Below, piece after piece: positions 55,039 to 64,000 of a DNA stretch of 64,000 nucleotides. The stretch lies in contig NZ_LNYR01000006.1 in assembly GCF_001467955.1 (NCBI RefSeq), positions 65,172 to 129,171 on the forward strand. The letters run 5' to 3'. Within the stretch, counting starts at the first letter, position 1. Each line of letters begins with the position of its first letter. The position numbers and the translations under genes are program-made. The notes beneath the pieces were generated by a model. That model was given only the letters and a program-made list of their open reading frames with translations. It searched no databases and was not told the origin of the DNA. Origin of the DNA: Legionella quateirensis. Lineage in GTDB: Bacteria > Pseudomonadota > Gammaproteobacteria > Legionellales > Legionellaceae.

Positions 55039-55426
55039 TATCTCTAGTTTCGTTTTCTTCCGTGAGTTCATGTGTATTAGGCTCTTTATTAGAAAAAAAT
55101 TCTCTGGTATTTACAAAACTCATATTTTTTAAATGAATACTTAAGTATTTCATTAAAACGAATAAGATGATGACATTGACAACCAATATTAAAGAACAGG
55201 TTAGAGCAAAACTTCCCAGTACTCTAAATAAATAATATCCTGACAATATCATTGTTGAAAACCATACTGAAAGAAGGATAACGAATATCATACAAATAGT
55301 TAAAACTAAGGGATAAATACTCTGCCCTGCCAGTCTGGCCTCACATTTTAGTAATGCTAAAAAAGTCTTATAAAGATTTAAATATTCAGAAATATAACCT
55401 TCTAAATGCTCCAATACTTTGATCAT
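54986..55426 (-). CDS. YqjE-like membrane protein (holin-superfamily fold)
   Basis: This 146-residue protein has an amphipathic N-terminus and two transmembrane helices (about 36-62 and 72-96), followed by a polar tail rich in Asn, Glu and Lys. This is the arrangement of YqjE / phage holin family III proteins. The ATG overlaps the stop of the DUF883 gene by four bases. Together with its neighbours it forms an elaB/yqjD-yqjE-yqjK-like set associated with the inner membrane. Confidence 0.7.
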   Translation of the reverse strand: MIKVLEHLEGYISEYLNLYKTFLALLKCEARLAGQSIYPLVLTICMIFVILLSVWFSTMILSGYYLFRVLGSFALTCSLILVVNVIILFVLMKYLSIHLKNMSFVNTREFFSNKEPNTHELTEENETRDNANNKSIKKSPTSITNA

Positions 55427-55689
55427 TTTCTTAATAATGCAGCCAATAACACTCCTACTCCTGCAGCAACGAGTACTGAAGTAAGCGGTTTTTCTTGAAT
55501 TTTCTGTACTAGTTTATCTGAGTACTCTTTAACGACTTCTTCAGCATCAGATACTTTATGAACGCCTTCTTGATACACTTCGTTAGCAAATTTTTTGCCT
55601 TCGTTAATTAAATCTTCTGCAGCTGCAGCAACATGAGAACTATTGGTATTTCTATTTTTAATATCAACTTTTGATTTTGTAGAGGCCAT
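55423..55689 (-). CDS. DUF883 / ElaB-YqjD family membrane-anchored protein
   Basis: I start at ATG 55689 (AAGGA 8 bases upstream) rather than three codons earlier. The 88-residue product has a long amphipathic helix (about 20-65, EVYQEGVHKVSDAEEVVKEY) and ends in a glycine-rich transmembrane helix and LLRK. This is exactly the ElaB/YqjD pattern, whose members bind ribosomes at the inner membrane in stationary phase. Stress or stationary-phase use is inferred from the family. Confidence 0.82.
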   Translation of the reverse strand: MASTKSKVDIKNRNTNSSHVAAAAEDLINEGKKFANEVYQEGVHKVSDAEEVVKEYSDKLVQKIQEKPLTSVLVAAGVGVLLAALLRK

Positions 55690-55839
55690 TGTAATCATCC
55701 TTGAAAAAATTATATTGTTTAGTGTAGTTCAGATAACAGTATTTTGCACCAAGGCCTGACTAAATTCAGTATTCAATTTCTTCCTCAGTATTAAATTGTT
55801 TTAAATAGTTTAGAATAATCACAAATTTCAGGAGTTATA

Positions 55840-56583
55840 ATGAATCAATTTTTTCATGGCATGCTCTATTTACTACAAGGTTTTCAGCATCTTCTCACTC
55901 ATGGTCTGAAGCGATTTATAATCGTGCCAATGGCCTTAAATTTTATCTTGTTCGCGGGATTATTTTATTTTACTTATCATTATGTGTTCTCTTTCACATC
56001 CTACTATCTGGACAAGTTACCCTCCTGGCTAAGCGTTCTCAGTGGGATATTTTTTATTATTTTTATAATCAGTTTTTTCTTACTGTTTTTCTCCTTGTTT
56101 ACGGTAGTATTTAATGTAATAGCGGCTCCTTTTAATGGCTTATTAGCAGAAAAAACCCAAATTATTCTTTACAACAGTAGGCCGCCATCACTTCCTTTTT
56201 TTAAAATGGCACTTCGTACAATGAAACGTCAAGGAGAGTTTTTAAAATTCTATTTACTACGTTTTTTCGGTATCTGTCTTTTATTTTTCGTACCCTTTAT
56301 CCAACCTGTGTATCCTTTCTTATGGTTTTTGTTCACCTCATGGATGATCAGTGTCCAATATCAAGACTTCGCTATGGATAATAATTTAGTGAGTTTTCAA
56401 GACCTGAAACAGAATGTAAAAAATAATAAAATGCGTTCATTAGGCTTTGGGACATGTATCAATCTGGTCAGTTTTATACCGATAGTAAATATCCTGGTCA
56501 TGCCTGCAGCAGTTATTGGAAGTACCATGCTATTTTGTGAAAACAATAAACATTTGCGAAGGACATCACCAAGCCCTAATTGA
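55840..56583 (+). CDS. CysZ/EI24-family membrane protein
   Basis: This 247-residue protein has about four to six hydrophobic helices, beginning with the family's N-terminal GMLYLLQGFQHLLTHGLKRFIIVP. The C-terminal half contains the conserved LLFFVPFIQPVYPFLWFLFTSWM and LVSFIPIVNILVMPAAVIG. The family includes the E. coli sulfate transporter CysZ. There are no sulfate genes nearby, so the ligand is uncertain. Confidence 0.8.
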   Translation: MNQFFHGMLYLLQGFQHLLTHGLKRFIIVPMALNFILFAGLFYFTYHYVFSFTSYYLDKLPSWLSVLSGIFFIIFIISFFLLFFSLFTVVFNVIAAPFNGLLAEKTQIILYNSRPPSLPFFKMALRTMKRQGEFLKFYLLRFFGICLLFFVPFIQPVYPFLWFLFTSWMISVQYQDFAMDNNLVSFQDLKQNVKNNKMRSLGFGTCINLVSFIPIVNILVMPAAVIGSTMLFCENNKHLRRTSPSPN

Positions 56584-56668
56584 AACAACACAAGTCAAAC
56601 ATCCGGTTCCAAGTACTAATTGGAATTAACGATAACAACTCAGACAATTCCCGTTTATCAGTATGCAA

Positions 56669-56687
56669 GGAGCCAGAGCAAGGCTCC
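56669..56687 (+). terminator. Bidirectional hairpin between convergent genes
   Basis: GGAGCC and GGCTCC pair around AGAGCAA, followed by ATTTAATCTT on the plus strand. It lies between the stop of the CysZ-like gene and the stop of the PhyH gene and could serve both. Confidence 0.55.
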
Positions 56688-56706
56688 ATTTAATCTTACA
56701 CTCATA

Positions 56707-57537
56707 CTATAAAGTTGGAATTCCATTTGGCCACTGCAACCAATTGTGCTCGGGGTAAGGCAAAGCTAAATCAACCAAATGCAGAGTATAAGCATGCCTT
56801 GATAGCGCTGATAAATTTGCCTTACTTTTATGAGGAACTCTTCCATGCAATAAAATCAATGTTCCTTTTGCAACAGGTAAGGGAATACTGTTATTTTCAG
56901 GCCAGGGCGACTCATCATACTCTTCAAAGTAAATATCATTGTCCTGACGAAACATGCGTTGCTTTAAGGGAGTATTATCAGGACTTGGGATCACTTCAAG
57001 ACAACCGTTTTCCAAAGTGGCATCCTCAAGAGCGAACCAGAACCCAAGAGCATCACTATTTTGCCCGTAAATATAAGTACTGTCTTGATGACAAAGGACC
57101 TCTGCTCCTATCCCTGGTTGTTTGAAAATATACATGGACTGAACCAATCCTACCGTCTTCAAACCGAGTTGATGGCCAATATTTTTAATCCGTTCATCAC
57201 GAGAGTACTGTCTAAAAATCGGATCGAGCTCATGCAAGGCATGACCGATTTTATTAATTGATTGCTCGAAAGGACGTGTTTGAACTCCCTGCTCATCAAA
57301 AGCGCCCGCTTCAAAAAAATAATGGATTTTATCGCCTGAATCTAAAAAATACTGTTTTTTAGCATGCTCGTTAGTTTGAGTCGAAAACACTGTTTTGGGA
57401 ATTTCATCTTGATTATTCTGGATAAGGGTCTTTATTCTATCCTGCAAAATATCACAGTCTTCTTTTGTAAAAAAATCTTGAATTACCAAATAGCCATTAG
57501 TGAAAAAGAAATCACATTGATCATTAGAAAGCTGCAT
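56707..57537 (-). CDS. Phytanoyl-CoA dioxygenase family protein
   Basis: I start at ATG 57537 because AGGAG lies 6 bases upstream; the longer frame begins with GTG and lacks this. The 276-residue Fe(II)/2-oxoglutarate oxygenase has the metal motif HxD in CHQDSTYIYG (near 150) and the second His in LLHGRVPHKSKANLS (near 235), followed by an Arg (SRHAYTLHL) that would bind 2-oxoglutarate. The substrate is unknown; the family hydroxylates lipids and small metabolites. Confidence 0.86.
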   Translation of the reverse strand: MQLSNDQCDFFFTNGYLVIQDFFTKEDCDILQDRIKTLIQNNQDEIPKTVFSTQTNEHAKKQYFLDSGDKIHYFFEAGAFDEQGVQTRPFEQSINKIGHALHELDPIFRQYSRDERIKNIGHQLGLKTVGLVQSMYIFKQPGIGAEVLCHQDSTYIYGQNSDALGFWFALEDATLENGCLEVIPSPDNTPLKQRMFRQDNDIYFEEYDESPWPENNSIPLPVAKGTLILLHGRVPHKSKANLSALSRHAYTLHLVDLALPYPEHNWLQWPNGIPTL

Positions 57538-57593
57538 CCTAAGCTCCTGAGAAATCAGATCATAGAGAAAAGTCACCTTTCTCTATAAAGTGG

Positions 57594-58607
57594 TTAAAAA
57601 ATTCGGGCTAATTGTTCCATCACATCATCCACAGTAATGAGTTTCATGGCTTCATCTCCATGCACTTGTGTACCCCATACATTCTGAGCAAGAGAACACC
57701 CCAAAACGGTCTCCACTGCCTGTGGATATCGATTAACAACCAAATGCTGAAATGTATATGGTCCTGAAATTAACGGATTGGTGACTGCGTGCAAAGCAAC
57801 AACAGGTGTATTTACAGCAGCAGACATATGTGATGGACCGGTATCTGGACAAAGAACGGCCTTTGCTGAACTGATAACCGCCAGTAATTGCTTGGGTTTG
57901 GTTTTTCCAACCAGATTTGTCGCTGGGATGACTTGAAGTATCTGATCAGCCAACAAACGGTCGTATTCTCCTGGTCCCCCTGTCAGCACTATTTGAACCT
58001 GCCATCGCTCTATAGCCTGTTGTAAAAGTGCGATGTACCGATCTACTGGCCAACTTCGCTCTGGTTTACTGGCAGCAGGATTAACAACCAGGATGGGATC
58101 TTTCAATGGCACATGATTTTGCGCCCACTCATAATCAGCGGCAGAAACAGGTAAATCCCAACGAATTACTTTTTCCTGAATACCCAAAGGTTCCGCAAAC
58201 TTTAAAAACCCCTCTAATGTATGTTCCTGCCCTGGACTGATTCGCTCTTTCACAAACCATCCATGTGCATCATTGGCACGATGAGAATCATAACCAATCT
58301 TACGTTTTGCTTTGATTAAAGGATAAAGTAAATTGGTTCGGAGACTTGCTTGTGGCGCTAATAAAATGTCAAATTGACGTCCACTCATCTGTTTTTTAAA
58401 TTGCCAGTAATCCGCAATTTTTTGGGGTTTATTAATAACGATAAACTCAACACCCTCCATGCCTTCTACTAGATCATAAGCTGGTCGGGAAATAATCCAG
58501 GTTAATTGAGTATCTGGAAAACTGGCTTGCAGAGTTCTGATTAATGGAACCAGCATCAGGACATCTCCCAAAGCAGAGAGCCTGACAATACAAATGGACT
58601 TAATCAT
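57594..58607 (-). CDS. Glycosyltransferase family 9 (heptosyltransferase-like)
   Basis: I start at MIKSICIVRL (58607), which overlaps the end of the zinc-finger gene by eight bases. The 337-residue product has RLSALGDVLMLVPLIRTL at the N-terminus and PDTGPSHMSAAVNTPVVALH near 255, the two GT9 landmarks of LPS core heptosyltransferases. NPAASKPERSWP marks the nucleotide-sugar domain. It probably adds a heptose-type sugar to the LPS inner core at the inner membrane. Confidence 0.88.
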   Translation of the reverse strand: MIKSICIVRLSALGDVLMLVPLIRTLQASFPDTQLTWIISRPAYDLVEGMEGVEFIVINKPQKIADYWQFKKQMSGRQFDILLAPQASLRTNLLYPLIKAKRKIGYDSHRANDAHGWFVKERISPGQEHTLEGFLKFAEPLGIQEKVIRWDLPVSAADYEWAQNHVPLKDPILVVNPAASKPERSWPVDRYIALLQQAIERWQVQIVLTGGPGEYDRLLADQILQVIPATNLVGKTKPKQLLAVISSAKAVLCPDTGPSHMSAAVNTPVVALHAVTNPLISGPYTFQHLVVNRYPQAVETVLGCSLAQNVWGTQVHGDEAMKLITVDDVMEQLARIF

Positions 58608-58794
58608 TTTGTAACACAAATCGGGAACCGCAATAAGGACATACTTCTACCCCGGTTTTTTCAATCGGTAAATACACCTTGGGATGCGCGTTCCATAACT
58701 CCATTTCATCCGTTGGACAACTTAGTGGTAACTCACTACGATGTACGACATAATTTTTTTTGGTGCTTGCCGGTTCTTTAGTTGATTTTGACAT
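58600..58794 (-). CDS. Zinc-finger domain protein (zf-CHCC type)
   Basis: I start at MSKSTKEP (58794), with AAAGGA 5 bases upstream, giving 64 residues. Ligands are Cys in LPLSCPTD, His in WNAHPKVYLPI and the pair CPYC in VEVCPYCGSRF. This matches the NDUFS6-like CHCC zinc finger found as a short protein in many proteobacteria. It overlaps the glycosyltransferase gene and follows miaA. Confidence 0.85.
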   Translation of the reverse strand: MSKSTKEPASTKKNYVVHRSELPLSCPTDEMELWNAHPKVYLPIEKTGVEVCPYCGSRFVLQND

Positions 58795-58820
58795 GTTGTT
58801 CCTTTGCGGCATGATATAAA

Positions 58821-59759
58821 TTAAGAAAACTCATTATCTAATATTTCCCTTGTTTTCGCTAGAATCTCATCGCTAAAAGTCATATTTTGCGGATCATAAC
58901 GAAGGACATCTTCCCAATGTCTCAACCAGGTAAGTTGTCGTTTAGCTAATTGTCTGGTTGCAGCAATACCTTTTTCGCCCAGAGACGAATAATCAAAGTC
59001 ACCTTGCAGATATTCAAGCACCTGCCGATAACCAACGCAACGCATGGATGGTAAATCGTGATCCAGATTCCAACGACTTTGCAGCTGTTGTACTTCCTCA
59101 ACCAACCCATCCTGTAACATTTGCTTGAAACGCAAAGCGATTCGCTCATGCAGCCAGGTTCTTTGTTCAGGAAACAGAACAAAATTAACAAAACGAAATT
59201 TTGTTTGCGTCTTCTCTTGAGCAAGAAAACGAGATAGTGGAACCCCGGATAGATAATAAACTTCCAACGCTCTTTGGATACGTTGTGCATCATGAGCATG
59301 AATACGACGTGCAGTTTCCGGATCCAGTTCCTGCAGTTTTTGATGAAGAGCGCCCCATCCTTTATGGGCAGCCTCATCCTCTAATTGCTTCCGCATGGAT
59401 TCATCAGCTTCAGGCAACTGTGATAAACCTTTTTGCAACGCATTAAAATACATCATGGTTCCACCCACAAGTAAGGGTATTTTGCCTTTTTTGATGATTG
59501 ACTCACAAAGGGTTGTCGCATCAGTGCAAAATTGAGCGGCTGAATACGATTCAACAGGATCCTTAATATCAATTAAATGATGAGGCGCACGTAGCAACTC
59601 ATGGTTTGACGGTTTCGCGGTGCCAATATTCATCTCCCTGTATATCATGGCTGAATCAACACTGATAATTTCAAAGGGGAGATGCTGCACCAGTTCGCAG
59701 GCTAAACCCGTTTTTCCTGAAGCAGTTGGTCCCATCAAACAAAAAATCAAATTAGTCAT
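58821..59759 (-). CDS. miaA: tRNA dimethylallyltransferase
   Basis: MiaA adds the dimethylallyl group to A37 of tRNAs reading UNN codons. I use ATG 59759 (MTNLIFCLMGPTASGKT), which overlaps the mutL stop; an upstream TTG would add eight residues. The P-loop GPTASGKT, DSAMIYREMNIGTAKP and the tRNA-binding RVNFVLFPEQR and SMRCVGYRQ segments are present over 312 residues. The mutL-miaA order is common in gamma-proteobacteria. Confidence 0.96.
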   Translation of the reverse strand: MTNLIFCLMGPTASGKTGLACELVQHLPFEIISVDSAMIYREMNIGTAKPSNHELLRAPHHLIDIKDPVESYSAAQFCTDATTLCESIIKKGKIPLLVGGTMMYFNALQKGLSQLPEADESMRKQLEDEAAHKGWGALHQKLQELDPETARRIHAHDAQRIQRALEVYYLSGVPLSRFLAQEKTQTKFRFVNFVLFPEQRTWLHERIALRFKQMLQDGLVEEVQQLQSRWNLDHDLPSMRCVGYRQVLEYLQGDFDYSSLGEKGIAATRQLAKRQLTWLRHWEDVLRYDPQNMTFSDEILAKTREILDNEFS

Positions 59760-61476
59760 GCAACAACATCCGACAATCCTCAATAGTTAAGGCTTTAAAG
59801 GCATCCTGATATTTTATTTCCTGATGTTGAGCGTGCAGCAACAGGTTATTTAATTCCATGCGCTCTTCCAGGCTAAAATACTTTGGATCAAAAATCTGAC
59901 TCTTGCTCAAAAGTTCAAGCAATGTATTAAAATGAATCTCGTTCAATTCAAAAAACGAATGAATAAACATATTCAGATCTAAATAAGGTAATTTAATGGG
60001 TACTGTCCGAATGAGTATACTGTTCTCTTTAAAGAGTTCCATCTGAATTCCCAATTGAGCCAGGTAATATTTTAACTCATCCATTCCCAGGCTAGGCTGT
60101 TTCGGTACTGAACAGGTAACTGGCACTAATAATGGTCTGCTCTCTAAGGGTAACGTTGCATGACCTAACTGACTTTGGACCCATTTCTGATGAAAGGCCA
60201 CGATATCAACAATATAGGGTTGCTGTTTTAATAAGACCAGAATGTATTGATTATTTAAAATAACCCAGGAGGCTTCAAGTTCAGATGAAGCTCCCAATAC
60301 AGTGGTTCTGCCATTTCGAGATGGAGTGAAAACAGGCTCGGAATTTAACTCGCTTAAAGCAGAAAAATTAGGCACAGTCGTGTTTCTTCTCGGCTCAGTT
60401 ATATAGGAAACCGGTTCAGAAATACCTGGCATCTGGACTGTATTCGACTCAGTAATATGCTCATATTCTACATGACTGGTTACAGCAGCTGTACCTAAAG
60501 CTTTGCGCAACTGGGAAACAAAGAAATCATGAATTAAACGCGGTTGTTGAAATCGTACTTCATGTTTTGTTGGGTGTACATTCACATCTACTTCAGCACT
60601 ACCCAGATCAAAATACAATAAACAAGCAGGAAACCGGCCTGGATGCAAAAGACCATCATAAGCCTGTTTAAGTGCGTGATTGATTAATTTATCCTTAACC
60701 ATTCGTTGATTAATATACACCCATTGCCTGTCATTCTGACTGCGTTGATATCCAGGGCCACTTATCCAGCCCTGGAGACTCATTCCGGCCATTTCGACAT
60801 TAAGATAAAGAGCATCGTTCATAAAAGCAGAGCCAAATATTTTTGTCATCCGGTTTACTTTTGCCTGCTCATTTAATGCTGGAGCTAAAGACAAGACCTG
60901 TTTATTGTTATGTTTCAAAGTTATGGCAATAGCTGGAGCACTTAATGCGAAACGCTTAACCACCATTTCTATGGCCTGAAACTCCAGTTTTTCTCCCTTC
61001 AAGAATTTTTTTCGTACCGGAGCATTAAAAAATAAATCAACAACATCTATAGTAGTTCCTACATTTCGCGCACATGGGGATACACTGATATCGGTGCCTT
61101 GAATCCGCAGCATCATAGCGTGCTCTTGATGAGCAGGTCTTGAACTTATAGTGACTTTAGCTACAGAGGATATACTGGCCAGAGCCTCTCCTCGGAACCC
61201 CATGCTGTCAATGGCATATAAATCATCAAGTTTTGTAATTTTACTGGTTGCATGTGCCGCTACAGCCAAAGGCAAATCTTCTGCGACTATACCAGTGCCA
61301 TTATCGCTGATTTTAATTTGATTCAAGCCGCCATATCCGATCTCTATAATGATGCTGTTGGCACCTGCATCTAATGAGTTCTCCAGCAATTCTTTAACTA
61401 CTGATGCGGGTCGTTCGATAACCTCTCCGGCGGCAATCTGATTTGCAATTACCGCAGGTAATTGATGTATTCTCAT
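59752..61476 (-). CDS. mutL: DNA mismatch repair protein MutL
   Basis: MutL couples MutS recognition to MutH/UvrD-type repair. I start at MRIHQLPAVIANQIAAGE (61476), forming an ATGA overlap with amiB; an ATG two codons earlier is in frame. The GHKL ATPase motifs are clear: ELLENSLDAGA, ISDNGTGI, GFRGEALASI and the late VDVNVHPTKHEVRF. The C-terminal dimerisation domain is short and lacks the DQHAxxE-type endonuclease motif; VAFHQK stands at its place. Length is 574 residues. Confidence 0.96.
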   Translation of the reverse strand: MRIHQLPAVIANQIAAGEVIERPASVVKELLENSLDAGANSIIIEIGYGGLNQIKISDNGTGIVAEDLPLAVAAHATSKITKLDDLYAIDSMGFRGEALASISSVAKVTISSRPAHQEHAMMLRIQGTDISVSPCARNVGTTIDVVDLFFNAPVRKKFLKGEKLEFQAIEMVVKRFALSAPAIAITLKHNNKQVLSLAPALNEQAKVNRMTKIFGSAFMNDALYLNVEMAGMSLQGWISGPGYQRSQNDRQWVYINQRMVKDKLINHALKQAYDGLLHPGRFPACLLYFDLGSAEVDVNVHPTKHEVRFQQPRLIHDFFVSQLRKALGTAAVTSHVEYEHITESNTVQMPGISEPVSYITEPRRNTTVPNFSALSELNSEPVFTPSRNGRTTVLGASSELEASWVILNNQYILVLLKQQPYIVDIVAFHQKWVQSQLGHATLPLESRPLLVPVTCSVPKQPSLGMDELKYYLAQLGIQMELFKENSILIRTVPIKLPYLDLNMFIHSFFELNEIHFNTLLELLSKSQIFDPKYFSLEERMELNNLLLHAQHQEIKYQDAFKALTIEDCRMLLHD

Positions 61477-62903
61477 ACCCATGCAGAAGGAATCACTAAT
61501 TTTTGACCTGGTCTAAGGGCTGATTTACCTGAAATACCGTTCATTGCTTGCAGTGCCTCAACCGTTACATGGTAGCGAGAAGCAATCCCCGGCAAAGTAT
61601 CCCCAGATCTGACGATGTGATAATGAGTTGAAGTCATTGCCTCTATACGAGTGCCATGAGGTGGGTTATCCCAAAAATACCCTTTAATACCTTGAAAAAT
61701 CGCCTGACTTAAACGAGATTGATAGGCGGAACTGGTCAGATTACGTTCTTCTCTGGGATTTGAAATAAATCCTGTTTCTACCAGAATTGAAGGTATATCA
61801 GTTGATTTAAGGACAACAAAACCCGCCTGCTCTACTTTGTTATTATGCAAGTTAGTAAAATTATCCAATTGATTCAATACCCTGCCACCCATTTGCAGAC
61901 CTGAGTTAATTGTTGCTGTTTGAGATAAATCAATTAATACAGAACGAACGACTCCGTTTGAATCATCCAGCTCCCCAAGATTGACTCCTCCCAGCTCAGA
62001 ATAGTTCTCCTTTTCTGCAAGCCATCGCGCAGCCTCACTGGTTGCTCCTCGCTGAGATAAAGCAAATACTGACGCTCCATTAGAATGAGGATTGTTAAAC
62101 GCATCGGCATGAATGGATACAAACACATCTCCATTATATTTTCTGGCAATATCCAATCGCTGTCTAAGCCCGACATAATAATCGCCAGAACGGGTCAATA
62201 CCGCTCTCATTCCTGGTTGTCTGTCGATTAATTGTTTTAATTTGAGCGTAATTGCCAAAACAACATCCTTTTCTCTGCTCCGACCAGGACCTCGTGCACC
62301 AGGATCTTTACCTCCGTGTCCGGCATCAAGAACCACCACAACATCTCTTAAATATTTATTTGATGGGCTGTGAGGGACTTTTATAGGTTGAGTATGCATT
62401 ATTGCTGGTTGATTGGAGCTCACGACTTGAGGAGTGTTTGTAATCGGGGCTGTATTATTCGCCAATGCGGGTTTCACTGTGGGTTTAACAGGCTTATTCG
62501 GCATGGTCTGATGTACAACAGGAGAAGTGCCTGAGGCTATTATATCAATGCGAATTCCCTTATTTTCCCAGGGCACAGACCTTACCTGAACATTTTGATT
62601 TACATCAAAAACCAATCTTAAAGTTTTAGAATCAGATAGTCCACTGCGAATCTGTTTAATAAGTGTTCCGTTTAATCCGAGTTGCTTCAGATTAAACTCC
62701 AGACGTGTCGAATTCATATCCAATACAACACGGTTTGGACTAGTTAGGGTAAACAGCCGATGAGTAAACGGACCATTCACTGTAATAAACAGTGACGTTT
62801 TTCCAGCTTGTGGTGATACCGTAATATTGTTTAATTGTGCGGCACAAACTGAAGCAGAGCTTATACACAATAGCCAACCAAAAACCCATGCTCGCATATT
62901 CAT
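61473..62903 (-). CDS. amiB: N-acetylmuramoyl-L-alanine amidase (AmiB/C type)
   Basis: This periplasmic enzyme splits daughter-cell peptidoglycan. It has a signal peptide (ending SVCA) and an AMIN domain (about 25-125). A Pro- and Ala-rich linker leads to an Amidase_3 domain with zinc ligands in VVVLDAGHGGKDPGA, Glu in REKDV, VSIHADAF and the catalytic LVETGFISN. A C-terminal LysM repeat (about 430-474) completes the 476 residues. It overlaps tsaE and mutL. The LysM tail favours AmiB over AmiC naming. Confidence 0.93.
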   Translation of the reverse strand: MNMRAWVFGWLLCISSASVCAAQLNNITVSPQAGKTSLFITVNGPFTHRLFTLTSPNRVVLDMNSTRLEFNLKQLGLNGTLIKQIRSGLSDSKTLRLVFDVNQNVQVRSVPWENKGIRIDIIASGTSPVVHQTMPNKPVKPTVKPALANNTAPITNTPQVVSSNQPAIMHTQPIKVPHSPSNKYLRDVVVVLDAGHGGKDPGARGPGRSREKDVVLAITLKLKQLIDRQPGMRAVLTRSGDYYVGLRQRLDIARKYNGDVFVSIHADAFNNPHSNGASVFALSQRGATSEAARWLAEKENYSELGGVNLGELDDSNGVVRSVLIDLSQTATINSGLQMGGRVLNQLDNFTNLHNNKVEQAGFVVLKSTDIPSILVETGFISNPREERNLTSSAYQSRLSQAIFQGIKGYFWDNPPHGTRIEAMTSTHYHIVRSGDTLPGIASRYHVTVEALQAMNGISGKSALRPGQKLVIPSAWV

Positions 62904-63385
62904 TATTCACCTGCCAGGCAAGCTAAAACTCTTTTACCAGCTACGCTTGATGCAACGGCTTGCATTTCGCGACCAGCCCCTTTAATAACTAATTTAAAAC
63001 GAATATCAACCTGTGGCAATGCATTTCCAGCATGTTCTGCCCATTCGATACAACAAATACTGTCTCTGGAAAAATAATCGCGGAATCCCAAATACTCTAA
63101 TTCATCTTCATGGTGTATACGATACAGATCAAAATGATGCACAGGAACATCATCACATAAATAACTTTCTACCAATGAAAAAGTAGGGCTTTTAATCGCA
63201 GACTGTATTCCCAGCCTTTTTAGCATTGCTCGAATTATTGTTGTCTTGCCAGTACCTATTTCCCCACTAAAACACAGTGTTAATGGAGGAGCCAAACATG
63301 AGGCCAATTGATTTGCAAAACGCACACTAGCCTGTTCGTCGGGCAAATCCAGTATCATTATTTTATCTATATCGTTATTTATCAT
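62903..63385 (-). CDS. tsaE: tRNA threonylcarbamoyladenosine biosynthesis ATPase
   Basis: TsaE is needed for the t6A37 modification together with TsaB and TsaD. The 160-residue product has a Walker A (SGEIGTGKTT, near 40), SPTFSLVESY, the HHFDLYRI segment and the CIEWAEHAG motif near 116. The ATG overlaps the nnr stop by four bases. An in-frame ATG nine codons in is a possible alternative. Confidence 0.95.
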   Translation of the reverse strand: MINNDIDKIMILDLPDEQASVRFANQLASCLAPPLTLCFSGEIGTGKTTIIRAMLKRLGIQSAIKSPTFSLVESYLCDDVPVHHFDLYRIHHEDELEYLGFRDYFSRDSICCIEWAEHAGNALPQVDIRFKLVIKGAGREMQAVASSVAGKRVLACLAGE

Positions 63386-64000
63386 GGCTTAATACAATTC
63401 AATATATTGGGGAGGACATGCAGCAAATCACTTGCCAGGAGACCTGCCTCACCCTTGCTTTTTGCGCAATGATCTCCAGCATCAGCATGAATCCAGACGC
63501 CCAGCTTTGCCGAATCAATTAGTGACAATCCTTGAGCACACAGTCCAGCAATAATACCACTCAATACGTCTCCCATTCCAGCAGTAGCCATACCAGGGTT
63601 CCCCTTAGGGCAAATAAAACGATGTCCTTCAGCCGATTGGATTACTGTACCTGTCCCTTTTAATACAACAACGCCACCATACTGTTGTTGTATTGTCATC
63701 GCGGACTGATATCTGTCCTTTTGAATTTCTTTAGTTGAACAGGAAAGTAAACTTCCTGCCTCGCCAGGATGAGGTGTTAACACCCAATTATCATCCACTT
63801 GAGGATGTTCTGAAAGTAAACGTAATGCCGATGCATCTATAACCATGGGTAATTGTGAAGTAATTGCAGCTAAAAACAGGTTTTTTGCCCAGTCACTTTC
63901 TCCAAGCCCTGGCCCAATAACACAGACGCTGGCTTTATCTATTAAAGGAGTTAAATCATGTGCTGATTTTACCCCCCAAATCATGGCTTCCGGTATCATA
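63382..64000 (-). CDS. nnr: ADP-dependent NAD(P)H-hydrate dehydratase, C-terminal part (cut by window end)
   Basis: This is the NnrD-like kinase fold that repairs hydrated NAD(P)H using ADP. Visible motifs are VIGPGLGESDWA, VIDASALRLLSE, VLTPHPGEAGSLL, VVLKGTGTVI and GNPGMATAGMGDVLSGIIAG. The frame is open to the window edge, so the true start and probably an NnrE epimerase domain lie outside. It is the first visible gene of the nnr-tsaE-amiB-mutL-miaA operon, whose members overlap. Confidence 0.9.
   Translation of the reverse strand, partial: MIPEAMIWGVKSAHDLTPLIDKASVCVIGPGLGESDWAKNLFLAAITSQLPMVIDASALRLLSEHPQVDDNWVLTPHPGEAGSLLSCSTKEIQKDRYQSAMTIQQQYGGVVVLKGTGTVIQSAEGHRFICPKGNPGMATAGMGDVLSGIIAGLCAQGLSLIDSAKLGVWIHADAGDHCAKSKGEAGLLASDLLHVLPNILNCIKP

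Noticed and set aside
1-64000. tRNA, rRNA, insertion sequences or prophage genes
   Set aside because: I found no cloverleaf, rRNA-like stretch, transposase, integrase or phage structural gene in the window.

Overview
The window is chromosomal DNA of a Legionella species. The decisive evidence is one half of the Dot/Icm type IVB secretion region: dotD-dotC-dotB (33856-36370) and, about 9 kb further on, the divergent operons icmV-dotA and icmW-icmX (45615-51028). The AT-rich base composition, an ankyrin protein with an acidic tail, the pairing of housekeeping operons and the style of short palindromic repeats fit this genus. The species cannot be named from sequence reading alone.

Layout. 45-4560: zapE with an alpha/beta hydrolase, then an emrA-emrB type drug efflux pair. 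4568-18256: the most unusual stretch, two tandem genes of about 2,160 codons on the minus strand. Each encodes leucine-rich-like repeats, a papain/YopT-like cysteine protease core and midasin/MoxR-like AAA+ modules. Each has the same promoter region containing a PmrA-box-like tandem repeat, and each is followed by the 3' end of emrB (the real gene for copy A, a fragment for copy B). 18473-20689: panB-panC-kinase, preceded by a 25-codon leader ORF. 20730-25720: a biotin carboxylase, a dienelactone hydrolase, a small unknown gene and an ankyrin protein. 26050-33781: a lipase-like hydrolase, rpoH, ftsYEX, two M16 peptidases and rsmD.

33856-36370 is dotDCB, followed by 0.7 kb of palindromic repeats. 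37084-38790 is a secreted 5'-nucleotidase family enzyme. 39083-44680 is a compact plus-strand metabolic cluster: an ATP-grasp ligase with a damaged start, a DRE-TIM aldolase, an alpha/beta hydrolase, a dehydrogenase fused to an RraA-like aldolase, and a DUF6282-like metal hydrolase. I do not recognise its product. A second dienelactone hydrolase and the dotA/icmVWX block follow. 51410-53974 is a P-type metal ATPase homologue that lacks several normally invariant catalytic residues. 54165-55689 holds small membrane proteins, including an elaB/yqjD-yqjE-yqjK-like operon. The window ends with a CysZ-like protein, a PhyH oxygenase, an LPS-type glycosyltransferase, a zinc-finger protein and the overlapping minus-strand operon nnr-tsaE-amiB-mutL-miaA.

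How they fit together: DotD and DotC are outer-membrane lipoproteins of the secretion channel, DotB is its ATPase, DotA and IcmX are exported or periplasmic parts, IcmV is an inner-membrane partner and IcmW is an effector chaperone. The ankyrin protein and the two giant proteins are plausible substrates of that machine. This is inferred from domain types, tails and the promoter motif; it is not shown by the sequence.
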